DNA of 8,169 bases, from positions 1 to 8,169 of the forward strand of contig DATKDQ010000421.1 in the NCBI GenBank assembly GCA_035544635.1, written 5' to 3'. This DNA comes from DATAFT01 sp035544635 (GTDB lineage: Bacteria; Acidobacteriota; Thermoanaerobaculia; Multivoradales; Multivoraceae). Both the position numbers and the translations under genes were made by a program. The notes under the pieces are model-generated. The model did no database searches and was not told the DNA's origin. It saw nothing but the letters and a program-made list of their open reading frames with translations. Every line of letters begins with the position of its first letter. Position 1 is the first letter of the stretch. This document shows, piece after piece, positions 7,369 through 8,169 of this stretch.

Positions 7369-8169
7369 CGCCCACGACCAGGGTGGAACGCAGCCACGAT
7401 CGCGACGCCGATGCCCTGCGACCGGTGTCGCTCCAGCTCGGCGTGATGAAGTTCGCGGAGGGCTCGGCGTCGATCGAGCTCGGCGACACCAAGGTCCTCA
7501 CCTCGGCCTCGGCCGAGCGCCGGGTGCCCAAGTTCCTGGAGGAGGCCGGCAGCGGCTGGCTCACCGCCGAGTACGCGATGCTGCCTCGCGCCACCCAGAC
7601 CCGCGCCACCCGCGAGGTGACCCGGGGCCGTCCCTCGGGACGGTCGGCCGAGATCCAGCGGCTGATCGGCCGCAGCCTGCGTGCCGTGGTCGATCTGAAG
7701 GCGATGCCGGGGTTCACCGTCACCGTCGATTGCGACGTGCTGCAGGCCGACGGCGGCACCAGGACCGCCGCCATCACCGCGGGCTACGTGGCGATGGTGC
7801 AGGCGCTGTCGCAGCTCCTGCTGGCGGGGGACCTCGAGCGCTGGCCGGTGATCGACGCGCTGGCGGCGGTGTCGGTCGGCATCGTCGACGGCGTCCCGAG
7901 GCTCGATCTCGACTACGCCGAGGACAGCCGCGCCGAGGTCGACATGAATCTGGTCGCCACCGGCTCGGGCCGGCTGGTCGAGATCCAGGGCACCGGGGAG
8001 ACGCGGAGCTTCACCAGAGAGGAGAACGACGCCCTGCTCGACCTGGGCCTGAGCGGCATCCGCATGCTCCTCGCCAAGCAGGACGAGGTGCTGGCACCGG
8101 TGCACCGGGATGTCGAGAGCGTCGCGCGCCGCGGCCACCGGCGCCCAGCGGCGCCCAAGAGCGAGTCCG
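7365..8169 (+). CDS. rph: Ribonuclease PH (3' end cut by window)
   Basis: The first 268 codons are present, with no stop before the window ends. The ATG at 7365 overlaps the murI stop in ATGA, and there is no clear SD. RNase PH is a phosphate-dependent 3'-5' exoribonuclease that trims precursor tRNA 3' ends as a ring-shaped hexamer. The sequence matches the family throughout: ALRPVSLQLGVMKFAEGSASIELGDTKVL near the start, ITAEY-like LTAEYAMLPRAT, GRSAEIQRLIGRSLR with R93 and ADGGTRTA with T132/R133 (phosphate and RNA contacts), and DLDYAEDSRAEVDMN with metal-binding D187 and D193. The family core normally ends near residue 245. Here at least 23 more residues follow (basic, Pro/Ala-rich: RRGHRRPAAPK), so a C-terminal tail is present. 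It is the last visible gene of the cell-wall operon. Confidence 0.96.
   Translation, partial: MTPTTRVERSHDRDADALRPVSLQLGVMKFAEGSASIELGDTKVLTSASAERRVPKFLEEAGSGWLTAEYAMLPRATQTRATREVTRGRPSGRSAEIQRLIGRSLRAVVDLKAMPGFTVTVDCDVLQADGGTRTAAITAGYVAMVQALSQLLLAGDLERWPVIDALAAVSVGIVDGVPRLDLDYAEDSRAEVDMNLVATGSGRLVEIQGTGETRSFTREENDALLDLGLSGIRMLLAKQDEVLAPVHRDVESVARRGHRRPAAPKSES

Overview
The window comes from a GC-rich bacterium (coding parts look about 70% G+C or higher, with heavy use of GAG, CTC and GCC). No taxonomic marker is present. The gene order (AMIN-type amidase, GerMN protein, murI, rph) and the environmental-type secreted C-terminal module would fit Acidobacteriota or a deltaproteobacterial-type lineage, but that is an inference.

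Left part (1-1622). The window opens inside the last 53 codons of a biotin carboxyl carrier protein or domain. A 240-base gap follows. It contains an unusually AT-rich island (about 48% GC over 181-300) with two palindromes and a near-consensus sigma70 promoter. Next is a monocistronic secreted protein made of a glutamine-amidotransferase-like (DUF4350/ThuA-like) domain and a recurrent uncharacterised C-terminal module, closed by a strong hairpin terminator.

Middle part (1623-4409). A gap with a long leader hairpin precedes a large membrane hybrid histidine kinase (Cache-like sensor, HAMP, HisKA, HATPase_c and C-terminal receiver). No separate response regulator or HPt gene lies nearby. A tRNA-Glu(CTC) gene follows. 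Its candidate promoter overlaps the kinase stop codon.

Right part (4410-8169). Four genes are packed with a 4-base stop/start overlap at every junction: an exported zinc N-acetylmuramoyl-L-alanine amidase, a membrane-anchored GerMN protein, glutamate racemase (murI) and RNase PH (rph, cut by the window end). The first three relate to the cell wall: peptidoglycan cleavage, an envelope-associated GerMN protein, and D-glutamate supply. RNase PH trims tRNA 3' ends and is probably only a co-expressed passenger.

I find no CRISPR array, insertion sequence, phage gene or defence system. Most of the window is ordinary. The less explained parts are the AT-rich promoter island, several hairpins at initiation sites, a 12-bp perfect inverted repeat inside the kinase gene, and the uncharacterised secreted module.
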